This document shows, one piece after another, positions 30,587-39,597 of a stretch of 64,000 nt of DNA (positions are counted from its first letter, which is position 1; every line of letters begins with the position of its first letter). This DNA comes from Sphingomonas aerolata (GTDB taxonomy: Bacteria; Pseudomonadota; Alphaproteobacteria; Sphingomonadales; Sphingomonadaceae): assembly GCF_003046295.1 (NCBI RefSeq), contig NZ_PZZN01000001.1:1136812-1200811 (forward strand). Direction: 5' to 3'. The translations under genes and the position numbers were made by a program. Under the pieces are notes generated by a model. It was not told the origin of the DNA and searched no databases. It saw only the letters and a program-made list of their open reading frames with translations.

Positions 30587-32581
30587 ATGCGGTTGCGATC
30601 GATGATGCGCGTGCGCGCGGGCATGGCGCTGTGCGTGGGGATTTCGACGACGGCGGGCGCCGCGGACCCGGTCGGGCCGATTGCGGCGGCGTTCGGCGCG
30701 CGCGAGGCGGTCCAGCAGATGAGCCTGTCGCCCGACGGGACGCATGTCGCGATGATCGTACCCGTTCGCGGGCACGGTGCCGCGCTGCGGATCGCGAACA
30801 TGACCACGGGCGAGGTGGCACAGCCGATCCTGTCCGCGTCGGGGGATCCCGAAACGCTGACCTCCTGTCGATGGGCCACCGACATCCGCGTGATCTGCCA
30901 GATCCGGACCGCGTCGAAGAGCAGTTTCGGGCTGATCGGCTTCAGCCGGACGGTCGCGATCAATCGCGACGGCAGCGCGATGAAGATGCTCAGCGCCCGC
31001 ACCAACGACCGTTCGCTCGGCATGATGCAGGACGGCGGCAGCGTGATCGACTGGACCGCCGACGGCGTCGCCGGCGCGGTGCTGATGACGCGCAGCTTCG
31101 TGCCCGAGATGACGACCGGGATGCAGACCGCGAGCAGCGGCGAGGGCCTGGGAGTCGAACGGATCGACAGCGTCACGCTCGCACGGCGGACGATCGAGGC
31201 GCCGCGCGGGACGGCGGACGAGTATATCAGCGACGGTCGCGGCATGGTGCGGATCATGGGGCTGCGCAGCCGAAGCAACTCCGGCTACGAAACCGGGCGG
31301 ACCGACTATCTGTACCGGAAGCCCGGCGATCGCGCCTGGTTGCCGCTGAGCCGGCTGGAGGGCGATCAGAACGGTACCGGGTTCAATCCCTATGCCGTCG
31401 ATCCGGCGCTCAACATCGCCTATGGCTTTGACGACAAGGATGGCCGCCAGGCGCTGTTCAAGGTCGCGCTGGACGGCACGCTCAAGCGCGAGCTCGTGCT
31501 GGCCCACCCCGATGTCGATGTCGACGGCCTGATCCGCATCGGCCGGCAGAGCCGCGTGGTCGGTGCCACCTATGCGACCGATCGGCGCGAGGTGGCGTTC
31601 TTCGACCCCGCGCTGCGCGCGCTGGCGGCGTCGCTCAACGCGGCGCTGCCGGGCAAGCCGATCGTGACGTTCATCGATGCCAGTGCGGATGAGAACACGC
31701 TGCTGCTGTTCGCGGGCAGCGACGTCGATCCCGGCCGCTATTACCTGCTCGACCGCAAGACCCGGAAAATGGGCGAGGTGATGCCGGCGCGCGCGCTGCT
31801 CGCCGGCATCCCGCTCGGCAGCGTCAAGCCGATCAGCTTTCGCGCGGCCGACGGGACAATGATCCCGGGCTATCTGACGCTGCCCGCCGGCAGCAGCGGC
31901 AAGGGGTTGCCCGCGATCGTGATGCCCCATGGCGGGCCGGGTGCGCGCGACGAATGGGGGTTCGACTGGCTCCCGCAATTCTTCGCCGCGCGCGGCTTTG
32001 CCGTGCTTCAGCCCAATTTCCGCGGCTCGACCGGCTATGGCTCGGCCTGGTTCCAGAAAAACGGCTTCCAGTCGTGGCGCACCGCGATCGGCGATGTCGA
32101 CGATGCCGGCCGCTGGCTGGTCGCACAGGGAATTGCCGCGCCCGCCACGCTGGCGATCGTCGGCTGGTCCTATGGCGGCTATGCCGCGCTCCAATCGGCG
32201 GTCACCGAACCCGGGCTGTTCAAGGCGATCGTCGCGGTCGCGCCGGTGACCGATCTCGATGCATTTCGCGAGGAAGCGCGCGGGTTTACCAGTTATACGG
32301 TGGTCGACGCCTTTATTGGTCACGGTCCGCACGTTCAGGCGGGATCGCCCGCGCGCCATGCCGACCGGATCACCGCGCCCGTCCTGATGTTCCACGGCGA
32401 CCGCGACCGAAATGTCGGCATCGACGAATCGCGGCTGATGGCATCGAGGCTGAAGGGGGCGGGCGGCAAGGTCGAGCTCGTCGAATTCCCCGGTCTCGAT
32501 CACCAGCTGGACGACGATGGTGCGCGTACCCTGATGCTTGCCAAGGCGGATGCATTTCTCCGCAACGCGATGGGGATGTAG
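30587..32581 (+). CDS. Exported S9-family prolyl oligopeptidase-like peptidase
   Basis: 664 residues from ATG 30587, which follows GGGGGA. A TTG six codons upstream keeps the frame open but is unlikely to be the start. The N-terminus is a signal peptide (MRLRSMMRVRAGMALCVGIS, cleavage near AGAADP). A beta-propeller-like region (about 30-400) precedes the alpha/beta hydrolase domain. The catalytic Ser is in IVGWSYGGYAAL, the Asp in MFHGDRDRNVG and the His in GLDHQLDD. Divergent from the M28 peptidase. Probably a periplasmic dipeptidyl- or acylaminoacyl-peptidase. Confidence 0.93.
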   Translation: MRLRSMMRVRAGMALCVGISTTAGAADPVGPIAAAFGAREAVQQMSLSPDGTHVAMIVPVRGHGAALRIANMTTGEVAQPILSASGDPETLTSCRWATDIRVICQIRTASKSSFGLIGFSRTVAINRDGSAMKMLSARTNDRSLGMMQDGGSVIDWTADGVAGAVLMTRSFVPEMTTGMQTASSGEGLGVERIDSVTLARRTIEAPRGTADEYISDGRGMVRIMGLRSRSNSGYETGRTDYLYRKPGDRAWLPLSRLEGDQNGTGFNPYAVDPALNIAYGFDDKDGRQALFKVALDGTLKRELVLAHPDVDVDGLIRIGRQSRVVGATYATDRREVAFFDPALRALAASLNAALPGKPIVTFIDASADENTLLLFAGSDVDPGRYYLLDRKTRKMGEVMPARALLAGIPLGSVKPISFRAADGTMIPGYLTLPAGSSGKGLPAIVMPHGGPGARDEWGFDWLPQFFAARGFAVLQPNFRGSTGYGSAWFQKNGFQSWRTAIGDVDDAGRWLVAQGIAAPATLAIVGWSYGGYAALQSAVTEPGLFKAIVAVAPVTDLDAFREEARGFTSYTVVDAFIGHGPHVQAGSPARHADRITAPVLMFHGDRDRNVGIDESRLMASRLKGAGGKVELVEFPGLDHQLDDDGARTLMLAKADAFLRNAMGM

Positions 32582-32588
32582 CGCAACG

Positions 32589-32619
32589 AAAAAGGGCGGC
32601 CCCGAAGGACCGCCCTTTT
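32589..32619. terminator. Bidirectional intrinsic terminator
   Basis: AAAAAGGGCGG, a short loop, then CCGCCCTTTT: a GC stem flanked by A and T runs, readable from both strands. It lies between the convergent S9 peptidase and rpsD genes. Confidence 0.88.
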
Positions 32620-32699
32620 CCTTTTTCGAACCGCGCCGTGGCGGAGCCACGTCGTCGGACGTCGCCTGCGCGACGCCGGCTGGTCTCGTTATACTCGAC

Positions 32700-33314
32700 T
32701 TAACGCGAATAGAACTCGACGACGAGGTTCGGTTCCATCTTCACCGGGTAGGGCACTTCGTCGAGCGTCGGCACGCGCGTGAAGGTGACCTTGGCGGCGC
32801 CGTCGGTGGCGACATAGTCGGGGATCTCGCGCTCGGCGAGGGTCTGTGCTTCCATCACCAGCGCCATCTCCTGCGCCTTCGAACCCAGCGTGATCTCGTC
32901 ACCGACGAAGCAGCGACGCGATGCGACGTTGCACTTCACGCCGTTGACGCGGATGTGGCCGTGCGAAACGATCTGGCGGGCCGCGAAGATCGTCGGCGCG
33001 AACTTGGCGCGGTAGACGATCATGTCGAGACGCTGCTCGAGCAGGCCGATCAGGTTCTGGCTGGTATCGCCCTTCATGCGTGCGGCTTCGAAATAGCAGG
33101 CGCGGAACTGCTTCTCGGTCACGTCGCCGTAATAGCCCTTGAGCTTCTGCTTGGCGCGCAGCTGGATACCGAAGTCGCTGACCTTGCCCTTGCGGCGCTG
33201 GCCGTGCTGGCCGGGGCCGTATTCGCGCTTGTTGACCGGCGACTTGGGGCGACCCCAGATGTTCTCGCCCATACGGCGATCGAGTTTGTACTTTGCGCTC
33301 TGACGCTTCGACAT
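32700..33314 (-). CDS. rpsD: 30S ribosomal protein S4
   Basis: Primary 16S rRNA-binding protein of the small subunit. 204 residues starting [20 protein letters not shown], with the S4 RNA-binding domain at [20 protein letters not shown] and [21 protein letters not shown] 33314 follows AAAGG. It is a single gene here rather than part of the alpha operon, as is usual in alphaproteobacteria. The 190-base leader on the chorismate mutase side has no obvious S4-binding fold that I can assert. Confidence 0.98.
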   Translation of the reverse strand: MSKRQSAKYKLDRRMGENIWGRPKSPVNKREYGPGQHGQRRKGKVSDFGIQLRAKQKLKGYYGDVTEKQFRACYFEAARMKGDTSQNLIGLLEQRLDMIVYRAKFAPTIFAARQIVSHGHIRVNGVKCNVASRRCFVGDEITLGSKAQEMALVMEAQTLAEREIPDYVATDGAAKVTFTRVPTLDEVPYPVKMEPNLVVEFYSR

Positions 33315-33506
33315 GATAAAACCTTTGCAAATGCAAACAACGTTGGTCCCGGTATCGCTCTGCTGGTCGTCATAGGACCCGAGGGTCCGGACAAGGCAGG
33401 GCCACCGCTTCACCGGGGTGCAGGGCCATTGCGAAGGCGGGCGCCTAGACGCCGCGCCTGCCAGAGTCAAGCTGGACAGCGTGCGGGCCGCTCGGCAAGA
33501 GGCGGC

Positions 33507-33806
33507 ATGACCATCCTATCCGGCCCCGACTGTACCACCATGACCGAGGTCCGCGCGGGCGTCGACGCGCTCGACCGCGAGCTCGTCGCGCTGCTGGCCA
33601 GACGCTTTGCCTATATGGACGCCGCCGCGCGCATCAAGCCCGAGCGGGGGCATGTGCGCGACGAGGCGCGCAAGACTCAGGTGATCGAGAATGCGCGGGC
33701 GGAGGCCGCGCGGCTGGGGTTGCCGGACGCGGCGATCGCGGATCTGTGGGAGGGGCTGGTCGAGGCGTCGATCGCGTATGAGCTGGCGGCGTTCGACCGG
33801 CGCTAG
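33507..33806 (+). CDS. Chorismate mutase (AroQ class)
   Basis: Rearranges chorismate to prephenate; all-helical, 99 residues. The pattern [20 protein letters not shown] followed by the R-K-rich second helix ([20 protein letters not shown]) places the active-site Arg/Lys residues of the AroQ fold, in the short PchB-like form. The start ATG follows AGAGG. It is alone, flanked by divergent rpsD and a REPIN, so aromatic amino acid synthesis is inferred rather than shown by neighbours; an isochorismate-pyruvate lyase activity is not excluded. Confidence 0.88.
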   Translation: MTILSGPDCTTMTEVRAGVDALDRELVALLARRFAYMDAAARIKPERGHVRDEARKTQVIENARAEAARLGLPDAAIADLWEGLVEASIAYELAAFDRR

Positions 33807-33832
33807 AAGAACAGGCCTGCCTTTAACCAAGT

Positions 33833-33931
33833 CCGTCATTCCCGCGGAGGCGGGAACCCATAGTGGCAAAGTTCGGCCCCTTAAGCGCCAGCGTTCGCCG
33901 GTATGGATCCCTGCCTTCGCGGGGATGACGG
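33833..33931. repeat. REPIN, family B
   Basis: Arms CCGTCATTCCCGCGGAGGCG and CCTTCGCGGGGATGACGG separated by about 50 bases. The left arm has a T in place of one C. Located between convergent genes. Confidence 0.85.
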
Positions 33932-33957
33932 AATTCGGGTAGGCGCGCCTGCGCCCC

Positions 33958-35163
33958 TCACACCCGCGGCTTCTTCCCCGCCAGCGACGACAGCACGCCG
34001 CGCATCGTGCGGATCTCCTGGCTCGACCAGCCGGGCTTGGTCAGCAGCGTGCGCAGCGTGCGGCGCGTCGTCTGGATCTTGTCGGGCGGATAGAAGAAGC
34101 CCGCGCCCATCAGCATTGTGTCGAGCTGGCCGATCATCCCGTCGAGCTCCTCCTGCGGCGCGGGCGGCATGATCGGGTTGATCGAGGGCTGGCTGAGCTC
34201 GCGCTCCGCAGTCAGCCCCTTGGACCATTCATAGGCGACCAGGATCACCGCCTGGGCGAGGTTGAGCGAGCCGAATTCGGGGTTGATCGGCACGGTGATG
34301 ATCGTCCGCGCGACCGCGACGTCGTCGGTTTCGAGCCCTGAGCGCTCGGGTCCGAACAGGATGGCGGAGCGGCCGGGCGCGGCGTGGATCTCGGTCGCGG
34401 CCTGTTCGGGGGTCATGACGGGCTTGGTGACGCCGCGCTTGCGGACCGTTGTCGCGAAGACCTGCGCACAGTCCGCGGTCGCGGCAGCGACGCTGTCATA
34501 GACCTTGGCGTTTTGCAGGACGATGTCGGCGCCGCTGGCGGCGGGACCGGCCGATGGGTTGGGCCAGCCGTCGCGCGGGGAGACGAGGCGCATCTCGACG
34601 AGCCCGAAGTTGAGCATCGCGCGCGCGGCCTTGCCGATGTTTTCGCCGAGCTGGGGGCGGACGAGGATTATGACGGGGGGCGGGGTGATTACACCATGTT
34701 CGACCGGCCGATCGGCGCGGTCTTCGGGGTCGGCCCGTCCTGGATCAATTCCTGCATCAATCATACTATCGTCCGTCACGTCGCCCAATCCACCTGTCTT
34801 GTCCTGTCCCTGAAACTCGGTGCGCTCGCCCGCACCACCCCGTTCGTCCTGAGTAGGGGCTGAGCGTAGCCGAAGACCCGTATCGAAGGATTTGCGCGCG
34901 AGGAGGCGCACCGCGTCCCAGTCTCCTGCAGCAAGCGCTTCCTTCTTGGCGCGCGTCCACCCTTTCAGCTGTCGCTCAGCTTCCAAGGCTTCGCTCCGGC
35001 TAGGAAAATCCTGCGACCACATGAGCGTGACCGGGCGCCTGTTATGCGTGTAACCGGGGAGCTCGCCGCACTGGTGCTGCGCGATGCGAGGTTCAAGTGC
35101 ATCGGTATGGCCGATATAGTAACTGCCGTCAGAACAGCGGAGCATATAGGCGTAGAAGCTCAA
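33958..35163 (-). CDS. GIY-YIG nuclease / TrmJ-like RNA methyltransferase fusion
   Basis: One uninterrupted 401-residue frame. Residues 1-90 are a small GIY-YIG endonuclease (YAYMLRCSDGSYYIGHT, R26, and the late Glu in ALEAERQLKGW). Residues 157-401 are a SPOUT methyltransferase of the TrmJ type (PPPVIILVRPQLGENIGKAA; ILFGPERSGLETDD; VPINPEFGSLNLAQAVILVA), which 2'-O-methylates tRNA position 32 in characterised members. The linker 92-108 is encoded by REP DNA. The start is TTG 35163. An internal ATG at 34764 (MIDAGIDPGRADPEDRA) could give a separate 268-residue TrmJ, so two overlapping products or a real fusion are both possible. Confidence 0.8.
   Translation of the reverse strand: MSFYAYMLRCSDGSYYIGHTDALEPRIAQHQCGELPGYTHNRRPVTLMWSQDFPSRSEALEAERQLKGWTRAKKEALAAGDWDAVRLLARKSFDTGLRLRSAPTQDERGGAGERTEFQGQDKTGGLGDVTDDSMIDAGIDPGRADPEDRADRPVEHGVITPPPVIILVRPQLGENIGKAARAMLNFGLVEMRLVSPRDGWPNPSAGPAASGADIVLQNAKVYDSVAAATADCAQVFATTVRKRGVTKPVMTPEQAATEIHAAPGRSAILFGPERSGLETDDVAVARTIITVPINPEFGSLNLAQAVILVAYEWSKGLTAERELSQPSINPIMPPAPQEELDGMIGQLDTMLMGAGFFYPPDKIQTTRRTLRTLLTKPGWSSQEIRTMRGVLSSLAGKKPRV
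34841..34890. repeat. REP copy 1, family D, inside the fusion frame
   Basis: A 50-base element beginning CGTTCGTCCTGAGTAGGGGC and ending CCCGTATCGAAGGA. It is the inverted partner of 35172-35220 (about five differences over 50 bases) and lies between the nuclease and methyltransferase domains. Confidence 0.85.
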
Positions 35164-35171
35164 ACGACCTG

Positions 35172-35220
35172 TCCTTCGATACGGGCCTTCGCCGTGCTCA
35201 GTCCCTACTCAGGACGAACG
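35172..35220. repeat. REP copy 2, family D, upstream of GIY-YIG
   Basis: A 49-base element beginning TCCTTCGATACGGGCC and ending CCCTACTCAGGACGAACG, in inverted orientation to 34841-34890. Together the copies bracket the GIY-YIG coding region; this copy ends eight bases before its TTG start. Confidence 0.85.
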
Positions 35221-35299
35221 GAAGGGAGGAGGACGGGTCATAGGTTATAAGCGGCGTACGTTCCAGTATGCCCCACGGTGCGCGACGCAGTCCACGCGC

Positions 35300-35764
35300 C
35301 TATTCCGCCCGCCCGACCTCCTCGACACTCCCGGCAAACGCCTCGAAGTCCTTCGCCTCGCTGAAGTCCCGGTACACGCTGGCGAACCGGATATAGGCGA
35401 CCGAATCGAGCCCCTTAAGCCCGTCCATCACCATCTCGCCGATGCGCTTCGACGTCACGTCGTTCTCGCCGAGCGTCTCGAGCCGGCGCTGGATGCCGCT
35501 GACGAGCTTCTCGATCCGTCCCGGCTCGATCGCGCGTTTCCGCGTGGCGATCGAGAGCGAGCGGAGCAGCTTCTCGCGGTCGAATGGTTCCCTGCGCCCC
35601 TCGCTTTTCAGCACGAACAGTTCGCGCAGCTGGATGCGCTCGAACGTCGTGAAACGCGCGGCGCAGCCTTCGCATTGGCGCCGGCGCCGGATTGCCGCCC
35701 CGTCTTCGGTGGGGCGGCTGTCCTTGACCTGGCTGTCTTCATGTCCGCAAAAGGGGCAGCGCAT
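35300..35764 (-). CDS. nrdR: Transcriptional repressor NrdR
   Basis: Zinc-finger and ATP-cone repressor of ribonucleotide reductase genes, responding to ATP/dATP. 154 residues; the four-cysteine finger is CPFCGHEDS with [11 protein letters not shown], followed by the ATP-cone [18 protein letters not shown]. It is the last gene of rpiB-glyA-small membrane protein-nrdR, starting immediately after its neighbour's stop (TGAATG). The glyA-nrdR association is common in alphaproteobacteria. Confidence 0.97.
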   Translation of the reverse strand: MRCPFCGHEDSQVKDSRPTEDGAAIRRRRQCEGCAARFTTFERIQLRELFVLKSEGRREPFDREKLLRSLSIATRKRAIEPGRIEKLVSGIQRRLETLGENDVTSKRIGEMVMDGLKGLDSVAYIRFASVYRDFSEAKDFEAFAGSVEEVGRAE

Positions 35765-35944
35765 TCAGACCTTCTTCTTGCCCTTGTAATAGGCATAGCC
35801 CGCGCCCGCGAGCGCGCCGAAGATCGGGCCGATCACCGGCACCGGGATCGCGACGACCGCGCCGAGTGCGCTCCACTTGGCCATGCTCTTGCCGAGGCCG
35901 GGGGTCGCCTTGATGTCGTTCTGGATGTCATCGATCTTCGACAT
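35765..35944 (-). CDS. Small glycine-rich membrane protein
   Basis: 59 residues starting MSKIDDIQNDIKATPGLGKS, with one or two hydrophobic helices (WSALGAVVAIPVPVIGPIFG; GALAGAGYAYY) and a basic GKKKV tail. The PVIGPIFGALAGAG glycine zipper is typical of small membrane-inserting proteins. No family is recognised with confidence. It is sandwiched without gaps between glyA and nrdR, so it is surely expressed with them. The start was chosen at ATG 35944, five bases before the glyA end. Confidence 0.75.
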   Translation of the reverse strand: MSKIDDIQNDIKATPGLGKSMAKWSALGAVVAIPVPVIGPIFGALAGAGYAYYKGKKKV

Positions 35945-35949
35945 GCTCG

Positions 35950-37260
35950 TTATCCTTGATAGATGGGGAAGCGCGCGCACAGCGTGCGAACACGTGCCCG
36001 AACGTCCGCCTCGACCTGCGGGTCCCCATGCTCGCCCTTTTTCGCGAGCCCGTCCAGCACGTCGGCGACCATGTTGCCGATCTCGCGGAATTCGGCGGGG
36101 CCGAAGCCGCGCGTCGTGCCGGCAGGGGTGCCGACGCGGATGCCGCTGGTCTTCATCGGCGGGAGCGGATCGTTGGGGATGCCGTTCTTGTTGCAGGTGA
36201 TGCCTGCACGCTCGAGCGCCTCGTCCGCATCGCGACCGGTGATGCCGAGCGGGGTGAGGTCGATCAGCGCGAGATGCGTGTCGGTGCCGCCCGAAACGAC
36301 GTCCGAGCCGCGCTCCTTGAGCGTCGCGGCCAGCACCTTCGCATTCTCGACGACGGCGGCGATATAGCTCTTGAAGTCGGGCTGGAGCGCCTCGCCGAAC
36401 GCGACCGCCTTGGCTGCGATCACGTGCATCAGCGGCCCGCCCTGGAGCCCCGGGAACACCGCCGAGTTGATCTTCTTCGCGATGGCCTCGTCATTCGTCA
36501 TGATCATGCCGCCGCGCGGACCACGCAGCGTCTTGTGCGTGGTGGTGGTCACGACATGCGCGTGACCGAACGGCGTCGGGTGAAGCCCCGCCGCCACGAT
36601 GCCTGCGAAATGCGCCATGTCGACCATGAAATAGGCGCCGACCTTGTCCGCGATGGCGCGGAAACGGGCGAAATCGATGACGCGCGGATAGGCCGAGCCG
36701 CCCGCGATGATCAGCTTTGGCTGATGCTCGACCGCCAGCGCCTCGACCTGGTCATAGTCGATCAGGTGAGTGGTGGCGTCGACGCCGTACTGGATCGCGT
36801 TGAACCACTTGCCCGACTGGGCGGGCTTGGCGCCGTGAGTCAGATGGCCGCCGGCATCGAGGCTCATGCCGAGGATCGTGTCGCCGGGCTTGACCAAAGC
36901 GAGCATCACCGCGCCGTTCGCCTGCGCGCCCGAATGCGGTTGGACGTTGACGAATCCGCAGCCGAAGATCTGCTTGGCGCGCTCGATCGCGAGCGTCTCG
37001 ACCGTGTCCGACGGCGCGCAGCCCTGGTAATAGCGCTTGCCCGGATAGCCCTCGGCGTACTTGTTGGTGAAGACCGAGCCCTGCGCCTCGAGCACCGCCT
37101 TCGAGACGATGTTCTCGCTCGCGATCAGCTCGATCTGGGTCTGCTCGCGCTCGAGCTCCGCCTCGACGCCGGCGAAGACGGCGGCATCGGCATCGGCGAG
37201 GCCGCGGGTGAAGAAGCCGTCCGGCTGGACGTCATGGAGCGTGTTGGGCTGGGTGCTCAT
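35950..37260 (-). CDS. glyA: Serine hydroxymethyltransferase
   Basis: Interconverts serine and glycine with tetrahydrofolate, supplying one-carbon units. 436 residues, PLP-dependent. The PLP lysine is in [16 protein letters not shown], and [20 protein letters not shown] and [14 protein letters not shown] are conserved substrate segments. The start ATG 37260 overlaps the rpiB stop as ATGA; upstream frame is rpiB antisense-phase noise. Works with folP/folK products elsewhere in the window. Confidence 0.98.
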   Translation of the reverse strand: MSTQPNTLHDVQPDGFFTRGLADADAAVFAGVEAELEREQTQIELIASENIVSKAVLEAQGSVFTNKYAEGYPGKRYYQGCAPSDTVETLAIERAKQIFGCGFVNVQPHSGAQANGAVMLALVKPGDTILGMSLDAGGHLTHGAKPAQSGKWFNAIQYGVDATTHLIDYDQVEALAVEHQPKLIIAGGSAYPRVIDFARFRAIADKVGAYFMVDMAHFAGIVAAGLHPTPFGHAHVVTTTTHKTLRGPRGGMIMTNDEAIAKKINSAVFPGLQGGPLMHVIAAKAVAFGEALQPDFKSYIAAVVENAKVLAATLKERGSDVVSGGTDTHLALIDLTPLGITGRDADEALERAGITCNKNGIPNDPLPPMKTSGIRVGTPAGTTRGFGPAEFREIGNMVADVLDGLAKKGEHGDPQVEADVRARVRTLCARFPIYQG

Positions 37261-37715
37261 GCGGGGACCTTTGCGGAAGTCCGGTCGACGGCGGAGAGCT
37301 TGTCGACACGGTGTTGATGACGGCCGCCGGCGAAATCGGCGGACAGGAAGGCTTCGACGCACGCCTTTGCCATTTCCTCGCCGATCAGGCGGGCGCCCAT
37401 CGCGATGGCATTGGCGTCGTTGTGGATCCGCGCGAGGCTCGCCGACAGCGGCTCGGAGACGAGCGCGCAGCGGCAGGCGGGATTGCGGTTGGCGGCGATC
37501 GAGATGCCGATGCCCGAGCCGCACAGCGCGATGCCGCGCTCGGCGCGACCGTCCTCGATCGCGGCGGCCAGCGCATAGCCGTAATCGGGATAATCGACGC
37601 TCGCGGTGCCCTCGGGCCCGAGATCGAGCACGTCATGCCCGGCCTCGCGCAGCCACGCGGTCAGCACCGCTTTCAACGAAACGGCGGCGTGGTCGGACGC
37701 GATGGCGATGCGCAC
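37257..37715 (-). CDS. rpiB: Ribose-5-phosphate isomerase B
   Basis: Isomerises ribose-5-phosphate and ribulose-5-phosphate in the pentose phosphate pathway. 152 residues of the LacAB/RpiB family. [15 protein letters not shown] is the N-terminal signature; the active-site Cys and loop are [16 protein letters not shown]. First gene of the operon and translationally coupled to glyA, a common alphaproteobacterial arrangement. Confidence 0.96.
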   Translation of the reverse strand: MRIAIASDHAAVSLKAVLTAWLREAGHDVLDLGPEGTASVDYPDYGYALAAAIEDGRAERGIALCGSGIGISIAANRNPACRCALVSEPLSASLARIHNDANAIAMGARLIGEEMAKACVEAFLSADFAGGRHQHRVDKLSAVDRTSAKVPA

Positions 37716-37876
37716 CTGGCGTATTCCTGTGATCGGGATCGGGTGCCCAGCCCTTTACCGAGCCGAGCCGGGATTTGCCACACCTGTTCGCGAGGGTGGC
37801 GCATAGAGCGTGGCGATCCTCCGCCGCCAGGGGGGAGGATTGCAATGACCGCCCTGCCGCCTGCAAAGAGAACCCC

Positions 37877-38305
37877 ATGAAAGCTCTCGCCCTAACCGCC
37901 GCCCTTACCCTCGCCGCCTGTTCCGGACCGGCACCCGAGACGCGCGGTGACGCGAGCATGACGTCGGCGGGGGCGACCGAGACGACGCGCCCCGAAAAGG
38001 TCGTCGCAGAGCCGACGCGCGACCTGTCGGGGCGGTGGATCGGCGTCGAGGGCATGGTCCTCGACGTGACGCCGGCGGGCGAACCGGGGCGGTTCCGGCT
38101 CGCGATGCAGTGGGATCTCGACCACAAGGGGGTGTTCGATGCGCGCGCGGTCGGCGACACGATCGTCTTCACGCGCGACGGCGTGCGCGAGATCCTGCGG
38201 CCAACGAACGGCGACGCGACGGGTCTGAAATATCTGGCCGGCAAGACCGACTGCCTGACGGTCAAGACGGGCGAAGGCTATTGTCGCCGCGGATCAACGC
38301 GCTAG
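37877..38305 (+). CDS. Predicted lipoprotein
   Basis: 142 residues with a lipoprotein signal peptide (MKALALTAALTLAACSGPAP; lipobox LAAC, Cys15). The mature part begins with a low-complexity stretch and then a beta-rich domain (DLSGRWIGVEGMVLDVTPAG), similar in style to small secreted lipocalin-like domains; no family is recognised. The ATG was chosen because the signal peptide begins there; upstream codons are not convincing. It precedes the ECF sigma gene by ten bases and may be co-transcribed. Confidence 0.8.
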   Translation: MKALALTAALTLAACSGPAPETRGDASMTSAGATETTRPEKVVAEPTRDLSGRWIGVEGMVLDVTPAGEPGRFRLAMQWDLDHKGVFDARAVGDTIVFTRDGVREILRPTNGDATGLKYLAGKTDCLTVKTGEGYCRRGSTR

Positions 38306-38315
38306 TGTCGGCCGC

Positions 38316-38885
38316 GTGACCCTGTCCAAGCCCCAGGCGGATGCCGCCCGCGCCCATCTCTCGAGTGTCCTGATCCGGACCGGCGAGGAAGACCGTGACG
38401 CTTTTCGTGAGCTCTATGCGCTGACCCAGGCGAAGCTTTTCGGGATCACCCTGCGTATCTGTGGCAATGCTCAAGCCGCGGAGGATGTGCTGCACGACGT
38501 CTATCTCACGATCTGGAAGCGCGCCGGCGGCTGGGAACCCGGTCGTGCGAGCCCGATCACCTGGCTGGCGACGATCGCACGCAACCGGGCGATCGACTGG
38601 CAGCGCGCGCAGGGCGTCCGCCGCGCCTCGCCGATCGACGATGCGCCGGACATTGCCGACCCGCAGCCGAGCGCCGAGGCACTGCTGCTCGACGACGAGG
38701 CGACGCGGCGGTTGCACGCCTGTCTCGAGCGTCTGGAGCAGCAGCAGCGCGACGTGATCCGGACCGCGTTCTTCGATGGCGTAACCTATGCCGAGCTCGC
38801 GCTGCGTCGCGCGGTGCCGCTCGGGACGATGAAGAGCTGGGTGCGGCGCGGGCTGGCCCGATTGAAGGATTGCCTCGGTGGCTGA
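38316..38885 (+). CDS. ECF-type RNA polymerase sigma factor
   Basis: 189 residues with sigma region 2 (AFRELYALTQAKLFGITLRI; AEDVLHDVYLTIWKRAGGWE) and region 4 (LEQQQRDVIRTAFFDGVTYA; GTMKSWVRRGLARLKDCL). It starts at GTG 38316. The SigK-like pairing with a downstream RskA-type anti-sigma (eight-base overlap) indicates release from the membrane by a signal, controlling envelope or stress genes. The regulon cannot be read from this window. Confidence 0.93.
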   Translation: MTLSKPQADAARAHLSSVLIRTGEEDRDAFRELYALTQAKLFGITLRICGNAQAAEDVLHDVYLTIWKRAGGWEPGRASPITWLATIARNRAIDWQRAQGVRRASPIDDAPDIADPQPSAEALLLDDEATRRLHACLERLEQQQRDVIRTAFFDGVTYAELALRRAVPLGTMKSWVRRGLARLKDCLGG

Positions 38886-39597
38886 TCGTGATCCGCTTGC
38901 GGGCGAATTCGCCCTGGGCCTGCTCGAGGGCGACGAGCGGGCGGCGGCGGTGCGCCGCCTGCTCGCCGAACCCGGTTTCGCCGCCGATGTGGAATGGTGG
39001 CGCACGCAGTTCGCGGCGCTGTTCGACCTGTGGCCCGAGCATGACGCGCCACCGCAGCTCGCGGCGCGGGTCGAGACGAGTCTCGACGCCCTCACCCGCC
39101 AATCGGGTCGCGCGGCCGACGGCGTGACCACGCTCCGCAGCGGGGCACGGTCGCCCTGGCCGTGGCTGGCGGCGGCGAGCAGCGCGATCGCTGCCTGCCT
39201 GCTGCTGTTCATCGCGGTCGAGCCGCGGTCGGCGCCACCGGTGTCGCAGCCAATCCCGGCGGCGCGACCGAGCAGCGTGCTCGTCGCGATGCTGGGCGAT
39301 GCCAAGTCGCCCGTTGCCGCGGTGTACGACCCTGCGACCGGGGCGCTGCGCGTCGCGGCCGGGCCGGGCGTGCCCGATGCGCGCGTCGCGCAGCTCTGGG
39401 TGATCGGCGGCGACGGCGTGCCGCATTCGCTCGGGCTGCTCGCCGCGCGGCCGACCGTGCTGGCGCCGCAGGGCGCGGATCGCGGCCGGATCGCGCCGGG
39501 CGCGACGCTGGCGATCTCGATCGAACCGCTGGGCGGCTCGCCGACCGGGCTGCCGACCGGTCCGGTCGTCGCGACCGGCGTGGTCGCGCGGGTCTGA
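38878..39597 (+). CDS. Anti-sigma factor (RskA-like)
   Basis: 239 residues, starting at a GTG that overlaps the sigma gene. The N-terminal cytoplasmic part has the anti-sigma-type LAGEFALGLLEGDERAAAV and helices (about 1-90). A single transmembrane helix lies near 97-118 (WPWLAAASSAIAACLLLFIA), and the C-terminal RskA-like domain is periplasmic (WVIGGDGVPHSLGLL). The zinc-binding HxxxCxxC of ZAS anti-sigmas is absent. It presumably holds the upstream ECF factor at the membrane. Confidence 0.9.
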   Translation: MADRDPLAGEFALGLLEGDERAAAVRRLLAEPGFAADVEWWRTQFAALFDLWPEHDAPPQLAARVETSLDALTRQSGRAADGVTTLRSGARSPWPWLAAASSAIAACLLLFIAVEPRSAPPVSQPIPAARPSSVLVAMLGDAKSPVAAVYDPATGALRVAAGPGVPDARVAQLWVIGGDGVPHSLGLLAARPTVLAPQGADRGRIAPGATLAISIEPLGGSPTGLPTGPVVATGVVARV

